This document shows positions 45,370 to 52,780 of a DNA stretch of 64,000 nt, one piece after another (the stretch's first letter is position 1; each line of letters opens with the position of its first letter). A program made the position numbers and the translations under genes. This DNA comes from Tissierella simiarum. Its GTDB lineage: Bacteria; Bacillota; Clostridia; Tissierellales; Tissierellaceae. The notes under the pieces are model-generated. The model was not told the DNA's origin. It ran no database searches and worked only from the letters and a program-made list of their open reading frames with translations. The stretch covers positions 1-64,000 of the forward strand of contig NZ_JAHLPM010000002.1 of NCBI RefSeq assembly GCF_018917865.1. The letters are read 5' to 3'.

Positions 45370-46131
45370 TTACTTATTTTCAAAATAACCCATTCTTTTT
45401 GATATCATGCTGCTATATTCCAATAGAAGTTTCTTATTGATTCTAAAACTTTCTTGGGTAAAAGTTTGTTTAATTCCTGCAATAGCTACTCCTCCTATTG
45501 CTGCTCCTGTATAGTCAAATATTGGTGCACCAATTGCTAGAACCCCTATATCTACTTCTTCATCACTTATGGAATATCCATCTCTCCTAATTATTTCTAT
45601 TTCCTTTATTATTTCATCTCTATCTTTGGTTTTATGAGTAAATTTTTGGTGTTCCATATCATCGATGATTTCTTTAATTTCGTCTTCCTTAAGATGTGCA
45701 AGTAAAGCTTTAGCAGCAGCTCCACCATTAAATGGAGTTACTTTTCCAATGTCACAGAAAAATCTTACATTATCTCTGCCATCAATTCTGTCAATAAATA
45801 TTAAATTTTTACCACTTTTTATTCCTAATGTAACTGTATTCTCACACATATAGGCAAGCTGCTTCAATAATGGATGTGCAATTTCTCTTAGATCTAAGTT
45901 TTTTAGAACGTGACTAGAAAGCTGTATAAGGCCTACTCCTAACTTATACTTTTTAGTTGACTCATTTTGTTCAATAACGTTTCTATTTTTAAGAGATTGG
46001 AGTATTTTATATACTGTACTTTTATTAATTCCTGTCAACTGACTTATTTCATTTAAGCCTAATTCTTCAGCTTTTTCTTTTTCCCAAAGAAACAAAATGT
46101 CTAAAACGTTTTCCGCGGATTTTAAAAACAT
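45370..46131 (-). CDS. IclR-family transcriptional regulator
   Basis: 253 residues: winged helix-turn-helix about 8-70 (GLNEISQLTGINKSTVYKILQSL), then the IclR effector domain (about 80-250: FIDRIDGRDNVRFFCDIGKVTPFNGGAAAKALLAHL, GYSISDEEVDIGVLAIGAPIFDYTGAAIGGVAI). First gene of the symporter/amidase operon, 41 bases before the yhdT-like gene. The region upstream has a consensus promoter and GGTTG repeats suitable for autoregulation. Confidence 0.9.
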   Translation of the reverse strand: MFLKSAENVLDILFLWEKEKAEELGLNEISQLTGINKSTVYKILQSLKNRNVIEQNESTKKYKLGVGLIQLSSHVLKNLDLREIAHPLLKQLAYMCENTVTLGIKSGKNLIFIDRIDGRDNVRFFCDIGKVTPFNGGAAAKALLAHLKEDEIKEIIDDMEHQKFTHKTKDRDEIIKEIEIIRRDGYSISDEEVDIGVLAIGAPIFDYTGAAIGGVAIAGIKQTFTQESFRINKKLLLEYSSMISKRMGYFENK

Positions 46132-46149
46132 CTATATCTCCTTTCTACT

Positions 46150-46219
46150 GGTTGTATATAGCAACCGATGGTTGATATTTGTTTGTGGTAATTATAAAGA
46201 TATGTGATTATATTGTCAA
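46150..46219 (-). promoter_or_regulatory. Consensus promoter and repeated GGTTG operator of the IclR operon
   Basis: Minus strand TTGACA (46214-46219), 17-base spacer, TATAAT (46191-46196): a perfect sigma-A promoter. Just downstream of the expected start lie GGTTG-N7-CAACC (46150-46166) and CAACC-N3-GGTTG (46162-46174), overlapping inverted repeats suitable for an IclR dimer acting as a roadblock. Confidence 0.75.
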
Positions 46220-46389
46220 TGGAAAAACATACATTTTTTTCATTACTAATATTATTATTTTTTAACATAAGCTGTATCAATGCTTTGCTGGATTATAATT
46301 AATTTAAAATTTAAAAATTCTTTATAAAAATAATATTTTTTTCTAACCGCTTTTTAAAATCATAGCTTTCACTATTGTCTCAAAAAAAT

Positions 46390-46428
46390 AATGATACTTT
46401 TCCAGCTTATTGCCGAAAAAGTATCATT
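46390..46428. terminator. Terminator after the nucleoside phosphorylase fragment
   Basis: 12-base stem AATGATACTTTT / AAAAGTATCATT with a 15-base loop, beyond the stop at 46459. The rest of the 46132-46458 gap holds the IclR promoter and otherwise only A/T-rich sequence. Confidence 0.7.
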
Positions 46429-46458
46429 GTGGGGTTTGGTGTGGTTATATGTGAAACT

Positions 46459-46740
46459 CTATAAAGAGTTGCACCCTTCGTTATTTTGGTGAATTTTTAT
46501 AAGAGATTCTAAAGCTACTAAGATTTCTCTCTTTTCTCCTTCTAAAGGCGTAGCTCCTTCCTTAACATAATCTTCTATTCCAGTTTTTACATCTGATTCA
46601 TATTTTACTACATTATTTAAAATACTTCCAGCCCTAACTTTTCTTAATTTGGATAAAGTTAACAAGGTAGCCGTTTCCATATCAGAACATAAAATTCCTT
46701 TTTTGTTCCAATATTCCATTACTTCTTTTTCCTCATCAAT
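46459..46740 (-). pseudogene. Nucleoside phosphorylase, C-terminal fragment
   Basis: About 93 codons remain of a nucleoside phosphorylase of the uridine/purine phosphorylase family: EVMEYWNKKGILCSDMETAT followed by LLTLSKLRKVRAGSILNNVV. The SDMETAT segment is the conserved region holding the ribose-contacting Met-Glu. The 5' two-thirds are missing, cut exactly where the IS605-type element ends at 46741. The reading frame continues into the element for 25 codons and finds a start there by chance. Not expected to be functional. Confidence 0.85.
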
Positions 46741-46900
46741 GTGAACCACCACCGAGACAAGCAACGGGGGCTTCGTGAGAGGTTTGATATTTAAGTTTCC
46801 ACCTTTAACAGGCAACCCTTACTCTCAACGGGGAGGACACACTCCCTTTATCCCTCATAGTTTGCACTATTTCGGGAATACATTTTTCTTCTTTCCTTAA
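46741..46900 (-). ncRNA. Putative omega/reRNA at the tnpB 3' end
   Basis: TnpB nucleases use an RNA that overlaps the 3' end of tnpB, runs to the element end, and takes its guide from the flanking DNA. Here the minus-strand sequence between the tnpB stop (46805) and the end (46741) is structured (GAAGCCCCCG ... CGGTGGTGGTTCAC). The guide would read ATTGATGAGGAAAAAG from the phosphorylase fragment. The 5' limit is a guess. Confidence 0.5.
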
Positions 46901-48058
46901 TATATTTAATGAGCCATTCACATCACTATTAACTAATCCAAAACTTGATTTGAACAATCCTCTAACCACTCTACGAGTTTTATCGTAATGTTTTTTATTT
47001 ATTGGTTCACAATCGAAAGCACTGCAACCACTTGTATAACTTTCTTCTTTAAATTTAACTTCAATACCTTGCAATTCTGCCTTATATTTTATTAATTCAG
47101 CAAGTCTTTGTACTGGTATTTGAACAAAAGATTTATTATAATTCATATCTTGCTTAATACCCTTGATTTTACCTATAACTATCTTTTTTACCCTATGCTC
47201 TATTGCTTTATCTATGATATTTTTACTTACTTTGTGAAGATAATCATTAACATAATTATTTCTATACCTTCTTAAAGAATTTATCATTTTTGTATTTTTG
47301 AACTTATCTGAACTATATTTATTCATTTCAATACCTTGATAATAAGCAATTTTCTTATTCACAAAAGCATTGATACCTTTAAGTTTTTTACCACAAAAAA
47401 GATAAGTTTCAATTCCTTCATTAAAGGTTAGTGTAGCAAGATTGTCTAATCCCAAATCTATAGCCATGATGTTAGTATTATCTACTGGCTCTAACTCTTG
47501 TTTATTATAGATTACAATTAAGTACCATTGTTTTAAAGAATTATCCCACTTAACCCTAACTTGTTGCAAATCATTCCAATTTATAAGGCTTTGAAGTTTG
47601 TTAGAAACTTCAAAATTTAAACTTTCTACCTCAAATGTTTTTTGAATTGCTTTAGAAAGAGATAACATTAATGTATTTTCTTTAAATCTTATAGCAAAGT
47701 TAGTAAATACAATCTCATTCTTTTTATCTTCTATATTTTTAAATTTAGGTGGTTTAGGAAGTCCTTTGTATTTATGAGGATTTTCTTTATAATCTTTAAT
47801 ACTTGCAAAATATGATTTCCAATTTTGTTCTATCATTTTAAAACAATGCTGTCTTGTATGACTATGAAGAAAATCACAATGCCAATTAGATTTATAAGCA
47901 TTTTCAATATCTACATAGGACTTGAAACCCTTCTCTCTTAAATCATAATTAACTATATTGTATAGTTTAGTTGTATGATAAGATAATTCTTCTATAATAC
48001 TTAACTGCTCTAGTGTAAAACTCGGTTTAAATTTAAACGATAACTTCATATTTTTCAC
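46805..48058 (-). CDS. tnpB: RNA-guided nuclease TnpB (IS605 OrfB)
   Basis: 417 residues. The N-terminal helical/WED part (about 1-180) is followed by a split RuvC domain: IMAIDLGLDNLATLT (first aspartate), IVIGKIKGIKQDM, EESYTSGCS (glutamate) and LVNSDVNGSLNIL (last aspartate). The zinc finger is partly lost: only CSAFDC remains and the second CxxC reads KSSFG. This occurs in a known TnpB subclass. Full length for the family, so probably active. Transcribed away from tnpA, 26 bases after the small Cys-rich gene. Confidence 0.9.
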   Translation of the reverse strand: MKNMKLSFKFKPSFTLEQLSIIEELSYHTTKLYNIVNYDLREKGFKSYVDIENAYKSNWHCDFLHSHTRQHCFKMIEQNWKSYFASIKDYKENPHKYKGLPKPPKFKNIEDKKNEIVFTNFAIRFKENTLMLSLSKAIQKTFEVESLNFEVSNKLQSLINWNDLQQVRVKWDNSLKQWYLIVIYNKQELEPVDNTNIMAIDLGLDNLATLTFNEGIETYLFCGKKLKGINAFVNKKIAYYQGIEMNKYSSDKFKNTKMINSLRRYRNNYVNDYLHKVSKNIIDKAIEHRVKKIVIGKIKGIKQDMNYNKSFVQIPVQRLAELIKYKAELQGIEVKFKEESYTSGCSAFDCEPINKKHYDKTRRVVRGLFKSSFGLVNSDVNGSLNILRKEEKCIPEIVQTMRDKGSVSSPLRVRVAC

Positions 48059-48084
48059 CTCCTTTTTGTCATATTAACTAAACT

Positions 48085-48354
48085 TTAAAGATTTTTTATA
48101 CCTAAATCTCGAATTTCTTTTGCTCTTTTAATTCCTTTATATTCCTCCAGAGTTGCTTGACGAACAATAGTCCAGCCACCAAAAACTCCATATACAGCAA
48201 TATATCCTTTCGGTCTTTCCGAGTTTCTGCCATTACAACAATTTCTATCACAATATAATCCTTCATTGTTTGTTAATTGATTGTAAGTATCTTTATCTAT
48301 TCTCTTTTTTACAACTTGTTCAAATCCACAACTTTTACATTTTAAAACAAACAT
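48085..48354 (-). CDS. Small Cys-rich protein inside the IS605 element
   Basis: 89 residues, not recognised. CKSCGF (about 6-11) and CDRNCC (about 35-40) could bind one zinc. The C-terminal half (YIAVYGVFGGWTIVRQATLEEYKGIKRAKEIRDLGIKNL) has a basic helix. Preceded by an AGGAGG-type site and followed by tnpB at 26 bases on the same strand, so likely co-transcribed. It shares a divergent control region with the ribbon-helix-helix gene. It may modulate TnpB or be a passenger. Confidence 0.6.
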   Translation of the reverse strand: MFVLKCKSCGFEQVVKKRIDKDTYNQLTNNEGLYCDRNCCNGRNSERPKGYIAVYGVFGGWTIVRQATLEEYKGIKRAKEIRDLGIKNL

Positions 48355-48376
48355 ACATTTTTGCCTCCTTATCCTT

Positions 48377-48431
48377 ACATAGTTATCTATGTATTAATTA
48401 TAACCAAACATCGAAACATTGTTAACTATGT
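48377..48431. promoter_or_regulatory. Divergent control region with ACATAGTTA inverted repeats
   Basis: Palindrome ACATAG-TTAT-CTATGT (48377-48392) and a further TAACTATGT half (48423-48431), which is inverted relative to ACATAGTTA. The last overlaps sequence just before TATAAT (48434-48439) of the plus-strand unit. Candidate operator for the ribbon-helix-helix protein. Confidence 0.45.
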
Positions 48432-48460
48432 GTTATAATTTTAATACGGAGGTGATACTA

Positions 48461-48625
48461 ATGGCAAGAAAAAACATTAACACAACATTAGACGAAGATT
48501 TATACAAGGATATTAGAATACTTGCATTGCAAAAAGGTACTAATGCTAATGACTTAATAGAAGAAGGTATGAAATATGTCATTAAAAAATACTCAAAACA
48601 AAACAACGAGCCACAGCAAGTATAA
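48461..48625 (+). CDS. Ribbon-helix-helix protein of the IS605 element
   Basis: 54 residues (MARKNINTTLDEDLYKDIRILALQKG...), with the ribbon-helix-helix pattern of a short basic strand (NINTTLDEDL) and two helices (YKDIRILALQKG, NANDLIEEGMKYVIKKY). GGAGGTGAT lies four bases before the ATG. Its 3' end overlaps tnpA by 50 bases in another frame, so the two are coupled. Probably a repressor of tnpA and the divergent genes. Confidence 0.7.
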   Translation: MARKNINTTLDEDLYKDIRILALQKGTNANDLIEEGMKYVIKKYSKQNNEPQQV

Positions 48626-48971
48626 TATTAATTATCATATTGTATTTTGTCCTAAATATAGACACTCTATATTTAAAGGTGAACTGGAAAAGGAATTATC
48701 TAAATGTTTTAAAGTTATATGTCATAATTATGGTTATGACCTTATTGAACAGGAAATAATGTCTGACCATGTTCACCTTTTTGTATCTGCACCTCCAACT
48801 ATTGCACCAGTTGATATAGTTAGAAAACTTAAAAGTATTTCTACAAACCGGATATTTCAAGGGTTTCCTGCCCTAAAACAAAATAAGTTTTGGGGTAGTG
48901 GTCTATGGAGTAGGGGTTATTATATTGGAACTGTTAGTGCTGAAACAATTCAAAAATATATTCAAAATTAG
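48576..48971 (+). CDS. tnpA: IS200/IS605 Y1 transposase TnpA
   Basis: 131 residues. HUH motif SDHVHLF and the C-terminal catalytic tyrosine region SRGYYIGTVSAETIQKYI are present. NYHIVFCPKYRHSIF is the conserved N-terminal strand. It cuts and rejoins single-stranded DNA at the subterminal hairpins. Near full length (family about 130-150). The start at 48576 lies inside the ribbon-helix-helix gene. Confidence 0.88.
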   Translation: MSLKNTQNKTTSHSKYNINYHIVFCPKYRHSIFKGELEKELSKCFKVICHNYGYDLIEQEIMSDHVHLFVSAPPTIAPVDIVRKLKSISTNRIFQGFPALKQNKFWGSGLWSRGYYIGTVSAETIQKYIQN

Positions 48972-48987
48972 AAGTTAGTGTAATGTA

Positions 48988-49018
48988 AAATTAAGGTGGT
49001 ATCGAACCACCTTAATTT
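48988..49018 (+). terminator. tnpA terminator
   Basis: 12-base perfect stem AAATTAAGGTGG / CCACCTTAATTT with a 7-base loop, 17 bases after the tnpA stop. Confidence 0.75.
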
Positions 49019-49069
49019 TATGCCCTTTCATCCTCCGAGATAAACAACGGAGGTTTTCGGGCATTCTCT

Positions 49070-49478
49070 ATAAAATAGTATCTTCCTTTTCAATAATAGT
49101 TACATCTATACCCATCTCTCCAAGGAAAGCTCCAAACTCTACACCTTCTACATTGCCACCTAGAATAATAATGGATTTAAGATCATAGTCAAGATCTATG
49201 GCTTCCTTATGAGTAATTATCTTTTTACCATCTAAAGAAATTTCCTCAGAGGAAGAAGGTCTAGTACCTGTAGCTATAATTATATATTCGCCATGAATTA
49301 CCTTTTCCCCTACCTGAAATTCATTTTTGTTTAAAAATTTTTCTTCCCCGTAATATATGTCAACTTTATTTTCCTTTAGAGTTTTTTCCATTCTGTTCTC
49401 AATAGCTTCTAAATCTCTATTCCAATGTTCTAAAGAAGATTTTGTGCTTTTTTTAAGGACATATGTCCTTAAACCCAT
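49070..49478 (-). pseudogene. Dihydrolipoamide dehydrogenase-like oxidoreductase, internal fragment
   Basis: About 136 codons of a class I pyridine nucleotide-disulfide oxidoreductase. KVDIYYGEEKF, IIIATGTRP and IIILGGNVEGVEFGAFLGEMGIDVTIIEKE (the NADH-site GGxxEGxE motif) match dihydrolipoamide dehydrogenase. The FAD-binding N-terminus and redox CxxxxC are absent, and the C-terminus is cut at the IS605 boundary: the stop TAG is formed by the junction. Non-functional remnant. Confidence 0.85.
49452..49473. repeat. 22-base perfect palindrome
   Basis: TTTAAGGACAT followed by its exact complement, at the extreme 5' end of the oxidoreductase fragment. GGACATAT recurs in hairpins at about 49503-49527 and 52758-52782. 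Confidence 0.6.
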
Positions 49479-49668
49479 TATAAAACAAATAAAATATTTA
49501 AAAAAGATATATTTATTTGGAAATATGTCCTTTCTCGACTACCTTCCTTTTTCCAGTTAATTTTTGTAAAATAAAGTTATTTCTTTAGTCTCTTGATAAA
49601 ATATAATATAATATAAAATATCATTTTAATATTTAACTATATTTTATATCACATAAGGAGGAAATTTG

Positions 49669-51354
49669 ATGTCAAAAGGAACAGATACTAGTACAAAGCT
49701 TCAAAGAACATGGGAAATGCCAGACACATACGTTATTATATTTTGTGTAGTAGTTTTAGCTGCATTATTAACTTATTTGGTTCCTCTAGGAAGATTTGAG
49801 ATTTTCTATAATATATACGATGGGACTGGAAAAGAAATTGCATCCACTTTGGATGGAGAGGCAGTAGAGTTCAATGTAAATGGCGTAGATTATACCTTGG
49901 ATGCTTCAGGAGATACTACATTGATTATGGAAAATGGAGTAGAAGAACCTATAGCATCTATTAGAAAAGATCGTGCAAAGTCCTTTGAGTCCATAAATGA
50001 AAATGGAGAATTAAACTTTAAGGTTTTACAAGAGTATGGAAAATATGTTTCATCTGGTGAGAAAAAAGGGATTAAGCTTTTTGCCAAAGGTGGAGACATG
50101 GGTTTCTTAAACTTTGCCTTTGAAGGCTTAGTAAAAGGTGATAAATGGGGTACTTCAGTAGGTATTATTGCTTTTATTTTAGTAGTTGGCGGTGCTTTTG
50201 GTATAGTACTCAAAACTGGTGCTGTAGAAGCTGGTATCATGAACATGATAAGTAAAACAAAGGGAACAGAAGCACTACTCATTCCTATGTTATTTTTATT
50301 ATTCTCTATAGGAGGAGCAGTATTTGGTATGGGAGAAGAAGCTATTCCTTTTACCATTATTATAGTACCTATAGTCATTGCTATGGGATATGATGCTGTT
50401 GTAGGTATATTGATAACCTACGGTGCAACCCAAATAGGTTTTGCGACCTCATGGATGAATCCTTTTAGTGTATCTATTGCACAAAGCATATCGGGACTTC
50501 CTATTCAATCTGGATCAGGCTTTAGAATTATTATGTATATAGTATTTAATATAATTTCCATTGCATATATATGGTTCTATGCAAAAAATATTAGGAAAAA
50601 TCCTACAAAATCTGTAGCCTATGAATCTGACTCCTATTTTAGAGAAGATTTTAAATCAAACGAATCCTCTAAGCTTGAGTTTAAGTTTGGCCATATATTA
50701 ATTATTATTTATTTAGTTTTAGCTATGGCATGGATAATTTGGGGTGTTAGAGTTCATGAATATTATTTGCCAGAGATTGCAACTATATTTTTCGCTTTAG
50801 GTTTGGCTTCTGGTATAACTGCTATAATCTTTAAATTAAACAACATGACGGTAAATGATATTGCAGTTTCTTTTAGAGAAGGTGCAAAGGATTTAGTTGG
50901 AGCAGCTATTGTAGTTGCCTTAGCTCAGGGAATAGTCTTAGTATTAGGAGATAGCAACCCTGGAGCTAATACAGTTTTAAATACTATATTAAATGGAATG
51001 TCTAAAGCTTTAAGCAGACTCCCAGTAGTACTTTCTGCATGGTTTATGTATATATTCCAATCAGTATTTAACTTCTTTGTAGTATCAGGTTCTGGCCAAG
51101 CAGCTATTACTATGCCACTTATGGCTCCCCTTGCACAATTAATTGGTTTAAGTAAACAAGTAGCTGTTCTTGCTTTTCAATTAGGCGACGGACTTACAAA
51201 CCTTATTGTACCTACTTCTGCTTGCTTAATGGCGGTATTAGGCGTAGCTAAACTGGATTGGGTAAACTGGGCAAAATTCCAAATTAAGTTCCAAGGACTT
51301 TTATTTATTACAGCAAGTATATTTATTGTACTGGGTGTATTAATAGGATTCTAA
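49669..51354 (+). CDS. YfcC-family permease (C4-dicarboxylate/amino-acid antiporter superfamily)
   Basis: 561 residues from the ATG at 49669, seven bases after AGGAGG. About 12 spans. Family motifs: WEMPDTYVIIF, GVGGAFGIVLKTGAVEAG-like segment, GGAVFGMGEEAIPFTIIIVPI, ATQIGFATSWMNPFSVSIAQ, SGSGQAAITMPLMAPLAQLIG. The loop after the first span (about 50-160) is an insertion of roughly 60 residues relative to typical YfcC proteins (about 500). Followed 27-36 bases later by isoaspartyl dipeptidase, so the pair probably imports and cleaves a peptide or amino-acid derivative. Confidence 0.85.
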   Translation: MSKGTDTSTKLQRTWEMPDTYVIIFCVVVLAALLTYLVPLGRFEIFYNIYDGTGKEIASTLDGEAVEFNVNGVDYTLDASGDTTLIMENGVEEPIASIRKDRAKSFESINENGELNFKVLQEYGKYVSSGEKKGIKLFAKGGDMGFLNFAFEGLVKGDKWGTSVGIIAFILVVGGAFGIVLKTGAVEAGIMNMISKTKGTEALLIPMLFLLFSIGGAVFGMGEEAIPFTIIIVPIVIAMGYDAVVGILITYGATQIGFATSWMNPFSVSIAQSISGLPIQSGSGFRIIMYIVFNIISIAYIWFYAKNIRKNPTKSVAYESDSYFREDFKSNESSKLEFKFGHILIIIYLVLAMAWIIWGVRVHEYYLPEIATIFFALGLASGITAIIFKLNNMTVNDIAVSFREGAKDLVGAAIVVALAQGIVLVLGDSNPGANTVLNTILNGMSKALSRLPVVLSAWFMYIFQSVFNFFVVSGSGQAAITMPLMAPLAQLIGLSKQVAVLAFQLGDGLTNLIVPTSACLMAVLGVAKLDWVNWAKFQIKFQGLLFITASIFIVLGVLIGF

Positions 51355-51390
51355 TATTTCTTACAAATTTTAATTTAGGAGATGAAGGCT

Positions 51391-52566
51391 TTGATTAAAA
51401 TAATTAAAGAAGTAAAAGTATATGCACCAGAATATTTAGGGATAAAGGATGTAGTATTGGTTGGAAATAAAATATGCTCTATAGGAGATAATCTTGAAGT
51501 TACTCAAAATAATGCCGTAGCCGTTGATATAATCCATGGTAAAGGTAAAATACTTACTCCAGGATTTATCGATAACCATGTGCATATAATTGGCGGTGGT
51601 GGTGAAGGCGGCTTTAGAACAAGAACTCCGGAAATTAAATTAACGGATATCACTACAGCAGGTATAACAACAGTTGTCGGATGTCTAGGTACAGACGGAA
51701 TAACAAGAAATATGATGTCCCTCCTTGCAAAGGCACGAAGTCTTGAGGAAGATGGCATTACTACTTTTATCTATTCTGGTTCTTATAGAATACCCGTTAC
51801 AACCATTACTGGAGATGTTTCGAAGGACTTAATTGCAATTGACAAGGTTATAGGTGTTGGGGAGATTGCAATTTCCGACCATCGTTCCTCACAACCTACC
51901 ATAGATGAATTAAAAAAACTTGCAGCAGATGCAAGAGTATCTGGCATATTGTCTGGAAAAGCTGGTATTGTCAATATCCATGTAGGAGATGGTGATTCCA
52001 TGATAGATGTATTAACTGAAATAGTTGAGAACACAGAAATTCCATATACTCAGTTTATTCCTACCCATATGAATAGAAATGCTAGATTATTTGAAGCGGC
52101 AATTAAATATGCAAAATCTGGCGGATTTATAGACTTTACTACAAGCTCAGATCCTGTTTTCTGGGAAGAAGGAGAAGTTAAAGTAAGCAAGGGATTGAAA
52201 AAATGCTATGAAGCTGGTGTGTCAGAAAACAATATAACTCTTTCGTCTGATGGTCAAGGAAGTCTTCCTATGTTTAACGAAAATAAAGAATTTGCTGGTC
52301 TTCAAGTTGGTAAAGTTTCATCTTTATTTGAAGAAATAAGAGATGCTGTAATAGATGAAAATTTACCTTTAGAGAAGGTATTGAAAACTGTTACATCTAA
52401 TCCAGCAACTCTCTTGAAATTAAATGGTAAAGGTAGAATTAAAGAGGGCTATGATGCTGATGTGGTATTATTAAATGAAAAGGATTTAACTATCCATACA
52501 GTCATAGCAAAAGGTCAAATAGTTGTTGAAAATAAAGAGATAAAAGTCTTTGGAACATTTGAATAA
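51391..52566 (+). CDS. iadA: Isoaspartyl dipeptidase
   Basis: 391 residues (M38/amidohydrolase superfamily). Metal motif HVHIIGGGGEGG, EIAISDHRSSQP, IVNIHVGDGDSM, TQFIPTHMNRN, and ITLSSDGQGSLP with the final aspartate, all as in IadA. It releases L-aspartate from beta-aspartyl dipeptides, products of damaged proteins. I prefer the TTG at 51391, nine bases after AGGAG. The ATG at 51382 directly abuts that site. Same operon as the YfcC-type permease. Confidence 0.9.
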   Translation: MIKIIKEVKVYAPEYLGIKDVVLVGNKICSIGDNLEVTQNNAVAVDIIHGKGKILTPGFIDNHVHIIGGGGEGGFRTRTPEIKLTDITTAGITTVVGCLGTDGITRNMMSLLAKARSLEEDGITTFIYSGSYRIPVTTITGDVSKDLIAIDKVIGVGEIAISDHRSSQPTIDELKKLAADARVSGILSGKAGIVNIHVGDGDSMIDVLTEIVENTEIPYTQFIPTHMNRNARLFEAAIKYAKSGGFIDFTTSSDPVFWEEGEVKVSKGLKKCYEAGVSENNITLSSDGQGSLPMFNENKEFAGLQVGKVSSLFEEIRDAVIDENLPLEKVLKTVTSNPATLLKLNGKGRIKEGYDADVVLLNEKDLTIHTVIAKGQIVVENKEIKVFGTFE

Positions 52567-52570
52567 ATAA

Positions 52571-52614
52571 AATAACTCTCCTTCTTAGAGCTAGTTCTAA
52601 AAGGGAGAGTTATT
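52571..52614 (+). terminator. Terminator after iadA
   Basis: Stem AATAACTCTCC / GGGAGAGTTATT followed by TTTTATT, five bases after the iadA stop. Confidence 0.85.
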
Positions 52615-52650
52615 TTTATTAAATCTATTATAAAACAGATGAAATATTAA

Positions 52651-52755
52651 AAAAGGCTTCTATTGAAGTATTAATATATTAAGGAAGCCTTTCTTGAAAC
52701 CCATTACGGAAAGTTTAAATTAAGGAAAAGTAGGACTTTCCTATGGGTTATAAAA
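52651..52755 (+). repeat. Interspersed intergenic repeat, copy 2
   Basis: Hairpin AAAGGCTTC ... GAAGCCTTT and then GAAACCCATTA ... GTAGGACTTTCCTATGGGTT, closely parallel to 9971-10082. The AACCCAT/ATGGGTT ends can pair. A further hairpin, GACATATT/AATATGTC (52758-52782), follows at once and may end the RpiR transcript. Confidence 0.5.
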
Positions 52756-52780
52756 AAGACATATTCCAAATAAATATGTC

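Larger units (their letters stand above)
46741..49069. mobile_element. IS605-type element with divergent tnpA and tnpB
   Basis: About 2.3 kb. The ends carry related imperfect palindromes: CCACCGAGACAAGCAACGGGGG near 46748-46769 and CCTCCGAGATAAACAACGGAGG near 49032-49053. The tnpB-side end finishes ...GGTGGTGGTTCAC at 46741. The other end begins next to TTTAT (minus strand 49074-49070), a plausible target motif. Contains tnpB and a small Cys-rich gene on the minus strand, and a ribbon-helix-helix gene and tnpA on the plus strand. No target duplication, as expected for single-strand transposition. The two flanks come from different genes. Confidence 0.85.

Noticed and set aside
46741-46815. 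Start codon of the nucleoside phosphorylase fragment inside the IS605 end
   Set aside because: The 25 codons before the junction are element sequence in a chance open frame. The phosphorylase similarity begins only at the junction.
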